A stretch of DNA of 21,056 nt from Bacteroidetes bacterium 4572_112 (GTDB lineage: Bacteria; Bacteroidota; Bacteroidia; Bacteroidales; UBA1556). Below the pieces are notes generated by a model. It was given only the letters and a program-made list of their open reading frames with translations, had not been told where the DNA came from and ran no database searches. The stretch's first letter is position 1; each line of letters starts with the position of its first letter. Below are positions 13,996 to 21,056 of this stretch, piece after piece. The stretch spans positions 1 to 21,056 of the forward strand of contig NIUZ01000016.1 of NCBI GenBank assembly GCA_002254285.1. The letters are read 5' to 3'. The translations under genes and the position numbers were made by a program.

Positions 13996-14952
13996 TTATT
14001 TAAATCTCCTCAAAAAAGGATGATAATCACCTCTAATTCCGATTGGATTAGAATTGCGGATACTGTGAACAATCTCAATACTTTTACGAGCATGCTCAAG
14101 ACCAAAACCTTCGCCTTTTAATATATGCTGATAACTAATAGTATGTAATTCGGTGAATCCACCACTAAACTCTATTTCATCGCCATCAACAGTAATTGAG
14201 CGGAAAGTACGTTGCCCTTTTGCAACTATATCAGCAGGCAGATTTCTATCATCAACACTAAGGAACCAACGTACGCGAGCTCTTTCTAATTGAAGAAAAC
14301 CAGCCGCAGTATCTTTATCTGTATAATGAACAGTATTCAATTGCACATCACCAAATATATAGGTAAGCATATCGTAAAAGTGAACACCAATATTTGTAGC
14401 TACACCGCCACTTTTTGAGTTATCACCTTTCCAACTTACAAAATACCATTTTCCTCTGCTAGTAATATAGCTTAAATCAATATCATATATTTTATCCTTA
14501 GGACCTTCATCAATTTTCTTTTTCAAATCAATTATTGATTGATGATGACGCAATTGAAGAATATTATAAATCTTTTTACCACATTCCTTTTCTATTTCTT
14601 GCAGAGCATCTATATTCCAAGGATTAAGAACTAAAGGCTTTTCACTAATAGCATGTGCTCCATTACGCAAAGCAAGTCTAATATGCGAATCGTGAAGATA
14701 ATTAGGAGTACAAATAGAAACAAAATCTATCTTCTTATCACCCTGTCGGCGAAGTTTATCCATATGTCTATCGAAGCGCTCTGGCTCAGTAAAGAATGAG
14801 GCATTGGGATAATAACTATCCATAATACCTACGCTATCGAACTTATCTAAAGCAGCAACAAGCTCATTATTTGTATCCTTAATAGCTTTCATATGGCGAG
14901 GAGCAATATAACCCGCAGCACCAATAAGACCAAAATTCAATTTCTTACTCAT
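13996..14952 (-). CDS. wbpB: WbpB/WlbA-like UDP-GlcNAc-uronate 3-dehydrogenase
   Basis: A 318-residue Gfo/Idh/MocA oxidoreductase: Rossmann GLIGAAGYIAPRHMKAI (8-24), VSICTPNYLHDSH (78-90), the family EKP motif with K105, and GGVATNIGVHFYDML, whose His is the usual catalytic residue. Length and motifs match WbpB/WlbA, which oxidise C3 of UDP-N-acetylglucosaminuronate using bound NAD. The pathway partners WbpD-like and WbpE-like are encoded directly upstream (6 nt and about 630 nt away). It is the last gene of the polysaccharide transcript, ending at the shared terminator. UDP-GlcNAc 6-dehydrogenase (WbpA) and the WbpI epimerase are not in view. Confidence 0.88.
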   Translation of the reverse strand: MSKKLNFGLIGAAGYIAPRHMKAIKDTNNELVAALDKFDSVGIMDSYYPNASFFTEPERFDRHMDKLRRQGDKKIDFVSICTPNYLHDSHIRLALRNGAHAISEKPLVLNPWNIDALQEIEKECGKKIYNILQLRHHQSIIDLKKKIDEGPKDKIYDIDLSYITSRGKWYFVSWKGDNSKSGGVATNIGVHFYDMLTYIFGDVQLNTVHYTDKDTAAGFLQLERARVRWFLSVDDRNLPADIVAKGQRTFRSITVDGDEIEFSGGFTELHTISYQHILKGEGFGLEHARKSIEIVHSIRNSNPIGIRGDYHPFLRRFK

Positions 14953-14958
14953 ATATTC

Positions 14959-15537
14959 TTATTTATTCTTTTCTACAATAAAATCAGTCAACCTATATTC
15001 CTCTTTACTTTCTGGACAAACTGCAATTCCTTTTTCATCAAAACTAAGTCTGTGTCCAAACTCACTCATCCAACCAATTTGTCGAGCAGGATTACCTACA
15101 ACAAGAGCATATGCAGGTACTGTCTTTGTAACAACTGAGCCTGCTCCAATAAAAGCAAATTTGCCAATATCATGACCACAAACTATTGTTGCATTAGCAC
15201 CTATTGAAGCACCTTTTCTAACTATAGTTTTCTCATACTGACCTCTGCGAATTACGCCAGAGCGTGGATTGGTAACATTAGTAAATACCATACTTGGCCC
15301 AAGAAATACATCATCTTCGCATTCTACGCCTGTATATATGGAAACATTATTCTGAATCTTAACATTTTTACCAAGAATAACTCCTGGCGATACAACCACG
15401 TTTTGTCCAATATTACAATTTTCACCAATTGTACAATCCGACATAATATGTGAAAAATGCCAAATCTTAACACCTTTTTCTATATTACAACCTTCATCAA
15501 CTATAGCTGATTCGTGTGAAAAATATTGTTTATCCAT
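14959..15537 (-). CDS. wbpD: WbpD/WlbB-like 3-N-acetyltransferase (left-handed beta-helix)
   Basis: 192 residues with hexapeptide repeats from about 20 to 150 (IGENCNIGQNVVVSPGVILGKNVKIQNNVSIYTGVECEDDVFLGPSMVF), then IVCGHDIGKFAFIGAGSVVTKTVPAYALVVGNPAR. This is the fold of trimeric acyl-CoA-dependent sugar N-acetyltransferases. The WbpB and WbpE neighbours point to acetylation of the 3-amino group of UDP-2-acetamido-3-amino-glucuronate to give UDP-GlcNAc(3NAc)A. The C-terminal tail (SEFGHRLSFDEKGIAVCPESKEEYRL) with its cysteine is typical of WbpD-like proteins. The specificity call rests on gene context as much as on sequence. Confidence 0.87.
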   Translation of the reverse strand: MDKQYFSHESAIVDEGCNIEKGVKIWHFSHIMSDCTIGENCNIGQNVVVSPGVILGKNVKIQNNVSIYTGVECEDDVFLGPSMVFTNVTNPRSGVIRRGQYEKTIVRKGASIGANATIVCGHDIGKFAFIGAGSVVTKTVPAYALVVGNPARQIGWMSEFGHRLSFDEKGIAVCPESKEEYRLTDFIVEKNK

Positions 15538-15582
15538 AAGCTTAAATCTATATTAAAGTATACAAAATACTATCTATGTTTC

Positions 15583-16710
15583 TTATTTAAAAAACTCCAA
15601 TACTGAATCTGTAATATATTTCAGTTGTTCGTCATTCATTTCGGTATGCATTGGTAGCGAAAATACAGAATTACTCAAGCATTCTGTAACAGGAAAATCA
15701 CCTTCTGAGTATCTGTCATCCTTATAAGCTTTTTGCAAATGCAAAGGCACAGGATAATACACCATCATTGGAACCCCCTTTGAGTTTAAATGCTCTTTCA
15801 ATGCATCTCTATCAGCATCTTTCAATTTCATTGTATACTGATGAAATACGTGATTCGATTTCTCGTATCGAGCAGGAGTAGTGATATGCTTATGGTTTGC
15901 AAAAGCATTATCATAATAGCTAGCAGCGTAATTACGTGCAGCAGCATATTCATCCAAATGGCGAAGTTTTACATCCAATATTGCTGCCTGTATACCATCA
16001 AGTCTAGAGTTTACACCAATATAATCGTGGTAATATCTAACTTTCATTCCATGATTTACAATAGCACGAAGTTTTTCTGCTAGCTCATCGTTATCAGTAA
16101 GAACTGCACCACCATCACCAAAAGCACCAAGGTTTTTTGAAGGAAAAAAAGAAGTACATCCCAGGTCACCTATTGTTCCTGTTTTGCGCTTGCTTCCATC
16201 ATTCATAATATAGTCAGCACCAATTGCTTGAGCATTATCTTCAATTACTGCAAGATTATATTCTTTGGCTATATCCATAATTGCCTCCATAGGAGCACTT
16301 TGCCCAAATATATGAACTGGCACAATAGCCTTTGTTTTATCGGTAATTGCTCCACGAATAGCCTCAGGAGTAATATTATAAGTATTAGGGTCGCAATCTA
16401 CCAACACTGGTGTTAAGCCCAATAGAGCTATCACCTCCGCAGTAGCAATAAAAGTGAATGATGTAGTTATAACTTCATCACCTGGTTTTAAACCAAGTGC
16501 CATCATCGCTACTTGAAGTGCATCAGTACCATTACCACAACTAATAACGTGCTTTACATTTAAATATGTTGCTAAATTATCTTCAAAATCCTTTACTACT
16601 TTACCTTTTACAAAAGAAGTAGTATCTATTACTTGTTGAATTCCTTTATCAACTTCTGTTTTTATTTTCTGATATTGGGACTTAAGGTCCACCATCTGAA
16701 TATTATCCAT
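15583..16710 (-). CDS. wbpE: WbpE/WlbC-like PLP-dependent sugar aminotransferase
   Basis: A 375-residue DegT/DnrJ/EryC1 aminotransferase. Key features: SCGNGTDALQVAM (phosphate cradle), VPVHIFGQSAPMEAIMDIAKEYNLAVIEDNAQAIGADY, and the PLP lysine K192 in SFFPSKNLGAFGDGGAVLT. The C-terminal part has VNSRLDGIQAAILDVKL and MMVYYPVPLHLQKAY. With WbpB and WbpD beside it, it should transfer an amino group to C3 of the keto-sugar made by WbpB, using glutamate. It follows the Wzc-like gene by 29 nt in the same transcript, linking sugar synthesis to export. Confidence 0.9.
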   Translation of the reverse strand: MDNIQMVDLKSQYQKIKTEVDKGIQQVIDTTSFVKGKVVKDFEDNLATYLNVKHVISCGNGTDALQVAMMALGLKPGDEVITTSFTFIATAEVIALLGLTPVLVDCDPNTYNITPEAIRGAITDKTKAIVPVHIFGQSAPMEAIMDIAKEYNLAVIEDNAQAIGADYIMNDGSKRKTGTIGDLGCTSFFPSKNLGAFGDGGAVLTDNDELAEKLRAIVNHGMKVRYYHDYIGVNSRLDGIQAAILDVKLRHLDEYAAARNYAASYYDNAFANHKHITTPARYEKSNHVFHQYTMKLKDADRDALKEHLNSKGVPMMVYYPVPLHLQKAYKDDRYSEGDFPVTECLSNSVFSLPMHTEMNDEQLKYITDSVLEFFK

Positions 16711-16739
16711 TTCTAAACTCCCTTATTATTCTATATAAA

Positions 16740-19208
16740 TTAAATCTTGAAAATTCTTTCTTTCCAAGTTTTCTTCGTTTCTTCTTCTGTTTCTGCATAA
16801 TAATTTCCATAGCCATAGCCATAACCATAACCATAACCATAGCCGTGTCCATAGCCTTGACCATAACCACTTCCATAACTACCATATGCACTTGATCTAT
16901 CAATATCTACATCATTAATAATTAACGATAAATTCTTAATCTCTTTCATATCCGCAATATCATTTACCGTATTCAAGGCCGCCTTCGTAGTATAGTTTTG
17001 ACGAACAACATACAACGAAACATCAGAGCGTTTCATCATGAATACAGCATCCGTAACAAGTCCAATTGGAGGTGTATCTATAATTACAATATCATACACT
17101 TTCTTAAGTTCATCAATTAGAGTAGTCATTCTATCACTCTCTAGCAGCTCCGATGGATTTGGAGGCACTGGTCCAGCAGTAACAATATCAATATTTGGAT
17201 AATCCGTAGTTTGGATAATTTCATCTATACTTGCTCTTCCAATCAAAAAAGTTGTAATTCCAATTTCATTATTGATATTAAAGTCATCAAAAATCTTTGG
17301 CTTACGAAGGTCACAACCTAGCAATACTGTTTTCTTCTCAGCAATTGAAAATATTGACGCAATATTTATAGAATTAAACGTCTTACCCTCACCGCTATAT
17401 GTAGAAGTAATTGAAATAACCTTATGTTCTTGCTCATGAGCTAGAAACTGTAAATTAGTACGTATAGACCGATATGTTTCTGAAATAATTGATTTTGGTT
17501 TATTCAATACAACAGTATTTCCTTCTTCTTTATAATGACCAACAACTCCAATAATTGGTGCGCTAACCAAATCTTCAACATCTTTTTTACTTCTAACCTT
17601 ATCGTTAAAAAAATCAGCCATGAAGATAAAACCAATAGGAATAATTAAACCTAGAAGTAAGGCTATCGTATAATTTAACGATTTTTTTGGAAAAACAATA
17701 CTAGCCGACCTTGCTTTATCAATTACTGTATAATCTGAGACGTTACCTGCACGTGTAATTCCTGACTCAACTCTTTTTTCCAATAAGAAAGAGTATATTT
17801 CCTCATTCACTCGATATTTTCGATTTATATCAATTAGTTTTCTTTGTTTCTCTGGCAAGCTATTAATCTCTTTCTGCACCTTAGTGATTTGCTCTTCAAT
17901 GCTCTTTATCTGAATATTAGTAGTTTTACCAATATTGTTTATATTTTGTAATAACGCTTGCTCAGTATTTGTAATCTTTAAATCTACTTGTTTAGAAGCT
18001 GGGTTGAGCTTAGTACTTGTAGCTGCTAACTCATTTCGCTTCATATACAACTCATTAAGCTGCTTTACTAGCTGAATAAGCATCGGGTCTTCTATTCCTA
18101 TTATTGAAGGAGCTACCATACTTTCCTTATCAGCAAGCCCTTTTTCCAAATAACTCTCTAAGTAATCAAAATATTTTTGTTGAAGCTCTGCATGCGCTCG
18201 TTTTCTATCTAGATCTGACAATTTATCGAAAGTTCTTCCACTAACATCACCAATGTCAAGCATATTGTTTTCCTTACGATAATTCTCTAAATTTTGCTCT
18301 GACTCTTTAAGAACAGTATTAATTTCTGTCAACTGATAATCAATAAACTCTATTGCATTTGCTGACTGCTTATTCTTAAAATTTAAGTTGTAATTAACAT
18401 ACGCTTCTGTTAACGCATTTACCATTTCTACTACATGAAATTGATTATCACCTTTAAGAGTAATTAAAACAATTGTAGCATCATTATGCATAGGCTTTAC
18501 ATTAAACTTACTATTATATTTTGTTGCTAAAGATTCTAATGAATTAAGGTAGAAATAAAAATCATGATCTTCATTATAGTCATAGTTATAATCTAATGTG
18601 AAGCTAAACAAATCGGTTGTAATTTTTTCACCATAATAATATACCTTGTCTATTCCTTCAGGCAAATTATAGCTTTGTTCTTGGTCATATTCGTTTGAAT
18701 AAAAATCATAAAGTTTTACAGGTTCGGGAATAGGAGCAATAATTAACCTAAACTCAGTACTACTTAGCATTACAATATCATACTTAATAGATGTTGCTTG
18801 AAGATGCGAAGAATCTATTTTTACAGTATAAGGTGTATTATTGAACATTTGATTCTCTCGTATTTGACCATACCTATAATAAGACACTTGCCAATCAGTT
18901 TTACGAACAGCATCTCTTGTTAAGTCGAAAGAACGGAGAATAGCCATCTCATTTTCTATATTAACAGGCTGCTTCCAAAACGAACCTGCCGAAAAAGGAT
19001 TTATATTCTGATTATCAACCATAATAAGAACTTTAGATTGACTCTCATATAAAGGATCGGCATATTTATTAAACAGATAAGCTGCTGTTAAGCTAATAAA
19101 AACTGCTAGTGCAAATAATTTCCAGTATACAAGTGCTTGATAAAGTATTGCTTTAATATCAATACTATCTTCTTGAAAATTGTTAAAGTTATTTATATTG
19201 TCTTCCAT
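16740..19208 (-). CDS. wzc: Wzc-like polysaccharide co-polymerase / bacterial tyrosine kinase
   Basis: 822 residues. An N-terminal Wzz domain has a first membrane helix at about 30-50. A long periplasmic helical region follows (about 270-480, rich in Lys, Glu, Leu and Asn). The GNVR-like segment RKYRVNEEIYSFLLEKRVESG precedes the second membrane helix (about 506-529). The cytoplasmic BY-kinase carries Walker A STYSGEGKT (about 600-608), the second Walker motif VLLGCDLRKPKI, and Walker B IIDTPP (about 708). The C-terminus has a Tyr cluster (about 773-803) made of Tyr-Gly repeats with 12 tyrosines, the expected autophosphorylation tail. It controls chain length and export of capsule or exopolysaccharide together with the Wza-like protein encoded 29 nt upstream. 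The start at 19208 fits the family. Confidence 0.93.
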   Translation of the reverse strand: MEDNINNFNNFQEDSIDIKAILYQALVYWKLFALAVFISLTAAYLFNKYADPLYESQSKVLIMVDNQNINPFSAGSFWKQPVNIENEMAILRSFDLTRDAVRKTDWQVSYYRYGQIRENQMFNNTPYTVKIDSSHLQATSIKYDIVMLSSTEFRLIIAPIPEPVKLYDFYSNEYDQEQSYNLPEGIDKVYYYGEKITTDLFSFTLDYNYDYNEDHDFYFYLNSLESLATKYNSKFNVKPMHNDATIVLITLKGDNQFHVVEMVNALTEAYVNYNLNFKNKQSANAIEFIDYQLTEINTVLKESEQNLENYRKENNMLDIGDVSGRTFDKLSDLDRKRAHAELQQKYFDYLESYLEKGLADKESMVAPSIIGIEDPMLIQLVKQLNELYMKRNELAATSTKLNPASKQVDLKITNTEQALLQNINNIGKTTNIQIKSIEEQITKVQKEINSLPEKQRKLIDINRKYRVNEEIYSFLLEKRVESGITRAGNVSDYTVIDKARSASIVFPKKSLNYTIALLLGLIIPIGFIFMADFFNDKVRSKKDVEDLVSAPIIGVVGHYKEEGNTVVLNKPKSIISETYRSIRTNLQFLAHEQEHKVISITSTYSGEGKTFNSINIASIFSIAEKKTVLLGCDLRKPKIFDDFNINNEIGITTFLIGRASIDEIIQTTDYPNIDIVTAGPVPPNPSELLESDRMTTLIDELKKVYDIVIIDTPPIGLVTDAVFMMKRSDVSLYVVRQNYTTKAALNTVNDIADMKEIKNLSLIINDVDIDRSSAYGSYGSGYGQGYGHGYGYGYGYGYGYGNYYAETEEETKKTWKERIFKI

Positions 19209-19237
19209 TAATTCTATTTCTTTTGTGAATCTTTACC

Positions 19238-20038
19238 CTATTTCATTGTATTAATCAATGCCATTAAAGCAATAAATGTAGTTACTGAACTCAGTATAAG
19301 TGCATATGGGAATTGTTCGAAACCCCACGTTTTAGCATTAAGCGACTCTACATAAATAATATCATTGGGTAATAGGTTAAAATTTTGAGAATATATTAGG
19401 TTATTATCAAGTAAATCAATAAAGTGAATATGTTCTTTACCATCAATTTCACGTATAACCATTACTCGCTGTCTATTTCCATAGCTAGTCATATCACCTG
19501 CTACCGCAAGAGCTTCAAGAATATTCAATTGAGAAACAAGTGGAGCATATCTTCCAGGGCGCTTTACCTCACCAATTAGAGTTATTCTAAATCCCGAAAG
19601 TTTTAAAGTTACAGATACATCATTAAGGTATAATTTAAGAACAGATTCAACCTCAAAGCGGGCTTTTTCCAAATCCATACCAACAATCTTAATTTTTCCA
19701 GCAACTGGTAATTGAATATAACCTGAGTCAGATACCGTATAAGAATTTAGATAAAGACCTAATTCACTATTATACATATTTGCAGAAGAACGAGAATCGC
19801 CACCATTAAAGAAGCTATATGTACTAGGGTCAACACTATTTATTTTTAAATAAATTTCGTCCTTAGCCTTAATAATATAAGCCGTACTTATTTGCTCGGT
19901 TTCTGTAGTGTCAATAGTTGACTCTTCAACCTCCTGCAAATAACGAAGTTTTCTCTGTGGAATACACGATATCATTGAAATTAGCAATAATAACGCACTT
20001 ATTTTTAGAAGATTACGTAAGTAATTGTGATTTACCAT
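19238..20038 (-). CDS. Wza-like polysaccharide export lipoprotein
   Basis: 266 residues with a lipoprotein signal ending at C25 (ALLLLISMISC). Then a polysaccharide export (BexD/CtrA/VexA) domain (about 50-135: AYIIKAKDEIYLKINSVDP, GYIQLPVAGKIKIVGMDLEKARFEVESVLKLYLNDVSVTLKLSGFRITLIGEV) and an SLBB segment (GRYAPLVSQLNILEALAVAGDMTSYGNRQRVMVIRE). A C-terminal hydrophobic helix (FPYALILSSVTTFIALMALI) is common in Bacteroidota members. It would form the outer-membrane export channel working with the Wzc-like kinase next in the operon. A TAnnTTTG box lies directly before its start, so it may have its own promoter as well as read-through. Confidence 0.92.
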   Translation of the reverse strand: MVNHNYLRNLLKISALLLLISMISCIPQRKLRYLQEVEESTIDTTETEQISTAYIIKAKDEIYLKINSVDPSTYSFFNGGDSRSSANMYNSELGLYLNSYTVSDSGYIQLPVAGKIKIVGMDLEKARFEVESVLKLYLNDVSVTLKLSGFRITLIGEVKRPGRYAPLVSQLNILEALAVAGDMTSYGNRQRVMVIREIDGKEHIHFIDLLDNNLIYSQNFNLLPNDIIYVESLNAKTWGFEQFPYALILSSVTTFIALMALINTMK

Positions 20039-20053
20039 AATTTTACTTTAAAT

Positions 20054-20086
20054 ATAAGCTACAAATGTAATGTTTTTATAGCTTAT
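20054..20086 (-). promoter_or_regulatory. minus-strand promoter enclosed by an 8-bp inverted repeat
   Basis: CAAATGTA (20062-20069) reads TACATTTG on the minus strand, a TAnnTTTG -7 box 23 nt before the Wza-like start. It sits in the loop of a perfect inverted repeat, ATAAGCTA (20054-20061) and TAGCTTAT (20079-20086), whose arms bracket the box. This could be an operator for a dimeric regulator, or a weak attenuator hairpin after the Wzi-like gene. Confidence 0.5.
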
Positions 20087-20114
20087 TTTAACTTTTTTTT
20101 AGAGCCCAAAAATC

Positions 20115-21056
20115 CTAGAAACCCATATTGAAACTCATGCCAAAAGTATTCATATTGCCATGATAGAATGGGCTAGTAAATTTATCTAAATATTGCTCAG
20201 CAGTTGCACCATTCAAGTCGTAACCCTGTGTATTTGTGTTTGTAAAATATGCTTTTATATACACATCATTGAGCACTTCATAGGTTGCATAAAATCCTAT
20301 TGTAGTATTATCCCATGTTTTATTCTCCAAATAAGGAATACTTGTAGGGTCATAACCTGAGGTAAAGTTATAATCATACTCATCGCCATGTACTGCATAA
20401 AAATACTCTGCTTTTAAATAAAGACGTGGAATGGGCTTATACTGCAATGCTAGATATATTTCTCGTGAATTATCGATTAAATAATGCCCTAAATTGAATT
20501 TATTGGTGGCATATGTAAGACCAGCAACTGTGTGCTTATAAGTCATAGGAGCTGTTTGGGTAAATTCTGCCGTAAGAGCCAAATCTTTAAATGGCCAATT
20601 GCTTAATCTAAACCCAGCTTTATAGCTGAAGAAATTATGTAATGTATCATTACCTACTCTATCTTTTTTAAACTCATCGGCATACACCGTTCCATATAAA
20701 TGTAGATGTTTAATCTTACGAATACTTATGTCCAAAAACATCTGTGAATTCTGATTCTCAACACCATGATTTATGGTATGATCCATTGACTTAAAGAACA
20801 TAAATGGAATCATATAAGCAGGATGTGGCCCATTTAAATCGGTATAAATGATAGAGTTTCCGAATGAAAAGTTAATTCCTTGCCAAGGAATAAATGTAAA
20901 CATATTTGTGGCAATAAACTTTGGCCTAAAAACAGCCTTATAATTTCCTGTTGTAGAATTATACGAACGTGCACTATCAATATCCTCGCTTACTAACCAA
21001 CCATGGTGGTAATTAAAATCGAACCATTTTACTGGGTTTAGATGCAATTTAATCAT
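20115..21056 (-). CDS. Wzi-like outer-membrane beta-barrel protein, 5' end missing
   Basis: At least 313 residues, almost all amphipathic strands with many Tyr, Phe, Asn and Asp residues, and no signal peptide at the visible start. The Met at the window edge is therefore probably internal and the gene continues beyond 21056. Segments such as NSQMFLDISIRKIKHLHLYGTVYADEFKKDR, FPWQ-like loops (FIPWQGINFSFGNSIIY) and LYLKAEYFYAVHGDEY resemble the capsule assembly protein Wzi and related exopolysaccharide barrels, and the chain ends in a Phe-terminal strand (NTFGMSFNMGF) typical of BAM substrates. Its position before Wza-like and Wzc-like genes supports a role in anchoring or exporting surface polysaccharide. 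The Wzi assignment is moderate; another OprM- or porin-like barrel is possible. Confidence 0.65.
   Translation of the reverse strand: MIKLHLNPVKWFDFNYHHGWLVSEDIDSARSYNSTTGNYKAVFRPKFIATNMFTFIPWQGINFSFGNSIIYTDLNGPHPAYMIPFMFFKSMDHTINHGVENQNSQMFLDISIRKIKHLHLYGTVYADEFKKDRVGNDTLHNFFSYKAGFRLSNWPFKDLALTAEFTQTAPMTYKHTVAGLTYATNKFNLGHYLIDNSREIYLALQYKPIPRLYLKAEYFYAVHGDEYDYNFTSGYDPTSIPYLENKTWDNTTIGFYATYEVLNDVYIKAYFTNTNTQGYDLNGATAEQYLDKFTSPFYHGNMNTFGMSFNMGF

Noticed and set aside
16703..16903. Met/Val-rich frame of 66 codons on the minus strand
   Set aside because: It is an out-of-frame reading of the Tyr-Gly repeat and end of the Wzc-like gene; low-complexity shadow.

Overview
The window looks like a chromosome or contig fragment from an anaerobic or facultative member of the Bacteroidota, probably Bacteroidales or Marinilabiliales-like. 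The evidence is very AT-rich DNA, several TAnnTTTG -7 boxes of the Bacteroidota primary sigma factor, weak Shine-Dalgarno signals, two secreted proteins with type IX secretion (T9SS) C-terminal sorting domains, and a bacteroidal-type trimeric [FeFe] hydrogenase. Both ends may be contig ends: base 1 lies in a dispersed short repeat and the last gene is cut by base 21056.

Layout. (i) 1-730: 5'-truncated remnant of a T9SS-secreted adhesin-like gene, then a strong terminator. (ii) 731-4105: a + strand cluster of a DUF1858/DUF2249 protein, a 12-TM NnrS/heme-copper-oxidase-like protein, a MIP18-family Fe-S assembly protein and an Rrf2 regulator with three cysteines placed to hold an Fe-S cluster. 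It is preceded by two adjacent 7-1-7 type palindromes and contains a tandem heptanucleotide array. A role in nitric oxide, redox or Fe-S stress is inferred. (iii) 4106-7244: a patatin/POTRA/beta-barrel gene that has lost its N-terminus at a copy of the base-1 repeat and also carries a frameshift, followed by an intact LpxR-like lipid A deacylase. (iv) 7245-11088: hydC-hydB-hydA, an NAD(H)-linked [FeFe] hydrogenase with an unusually short HydB, ending in a terminator shared with the convergent genes. (v) 11111-12722, minus strand: a UPF0045 thiamine-binding-type protein and a non-canonical NRAMP-family transporter. (vi) 12882-13919: another T9SS-sorted secreted protein, divergent from (v). (vii) 13996-21056, minus strand: a surface polysaccharide locus transcribed Wzi-like barrel, Wza-like lipoprotein, Wzc-like kinase, then WbpE-, WbpD- and WbpB-like enzymes for a diacetamido-uronic acid sugar nucleotide.

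The observations most worth following are the repeat copy exactly at the patatin truncation junction, the paired palindromes upstream of the DUF2249/NnrS-like operon, the heptad array before the Rrf2 gene, the short HydB (possible non-bifurcating hydrogenase), and the NRAMP relative that lacks the metal-binding signature and is coupled to a thiamine-binding-type protein. No CRISPR array, tRNA, rRNA, transposase or defence gene is visible.
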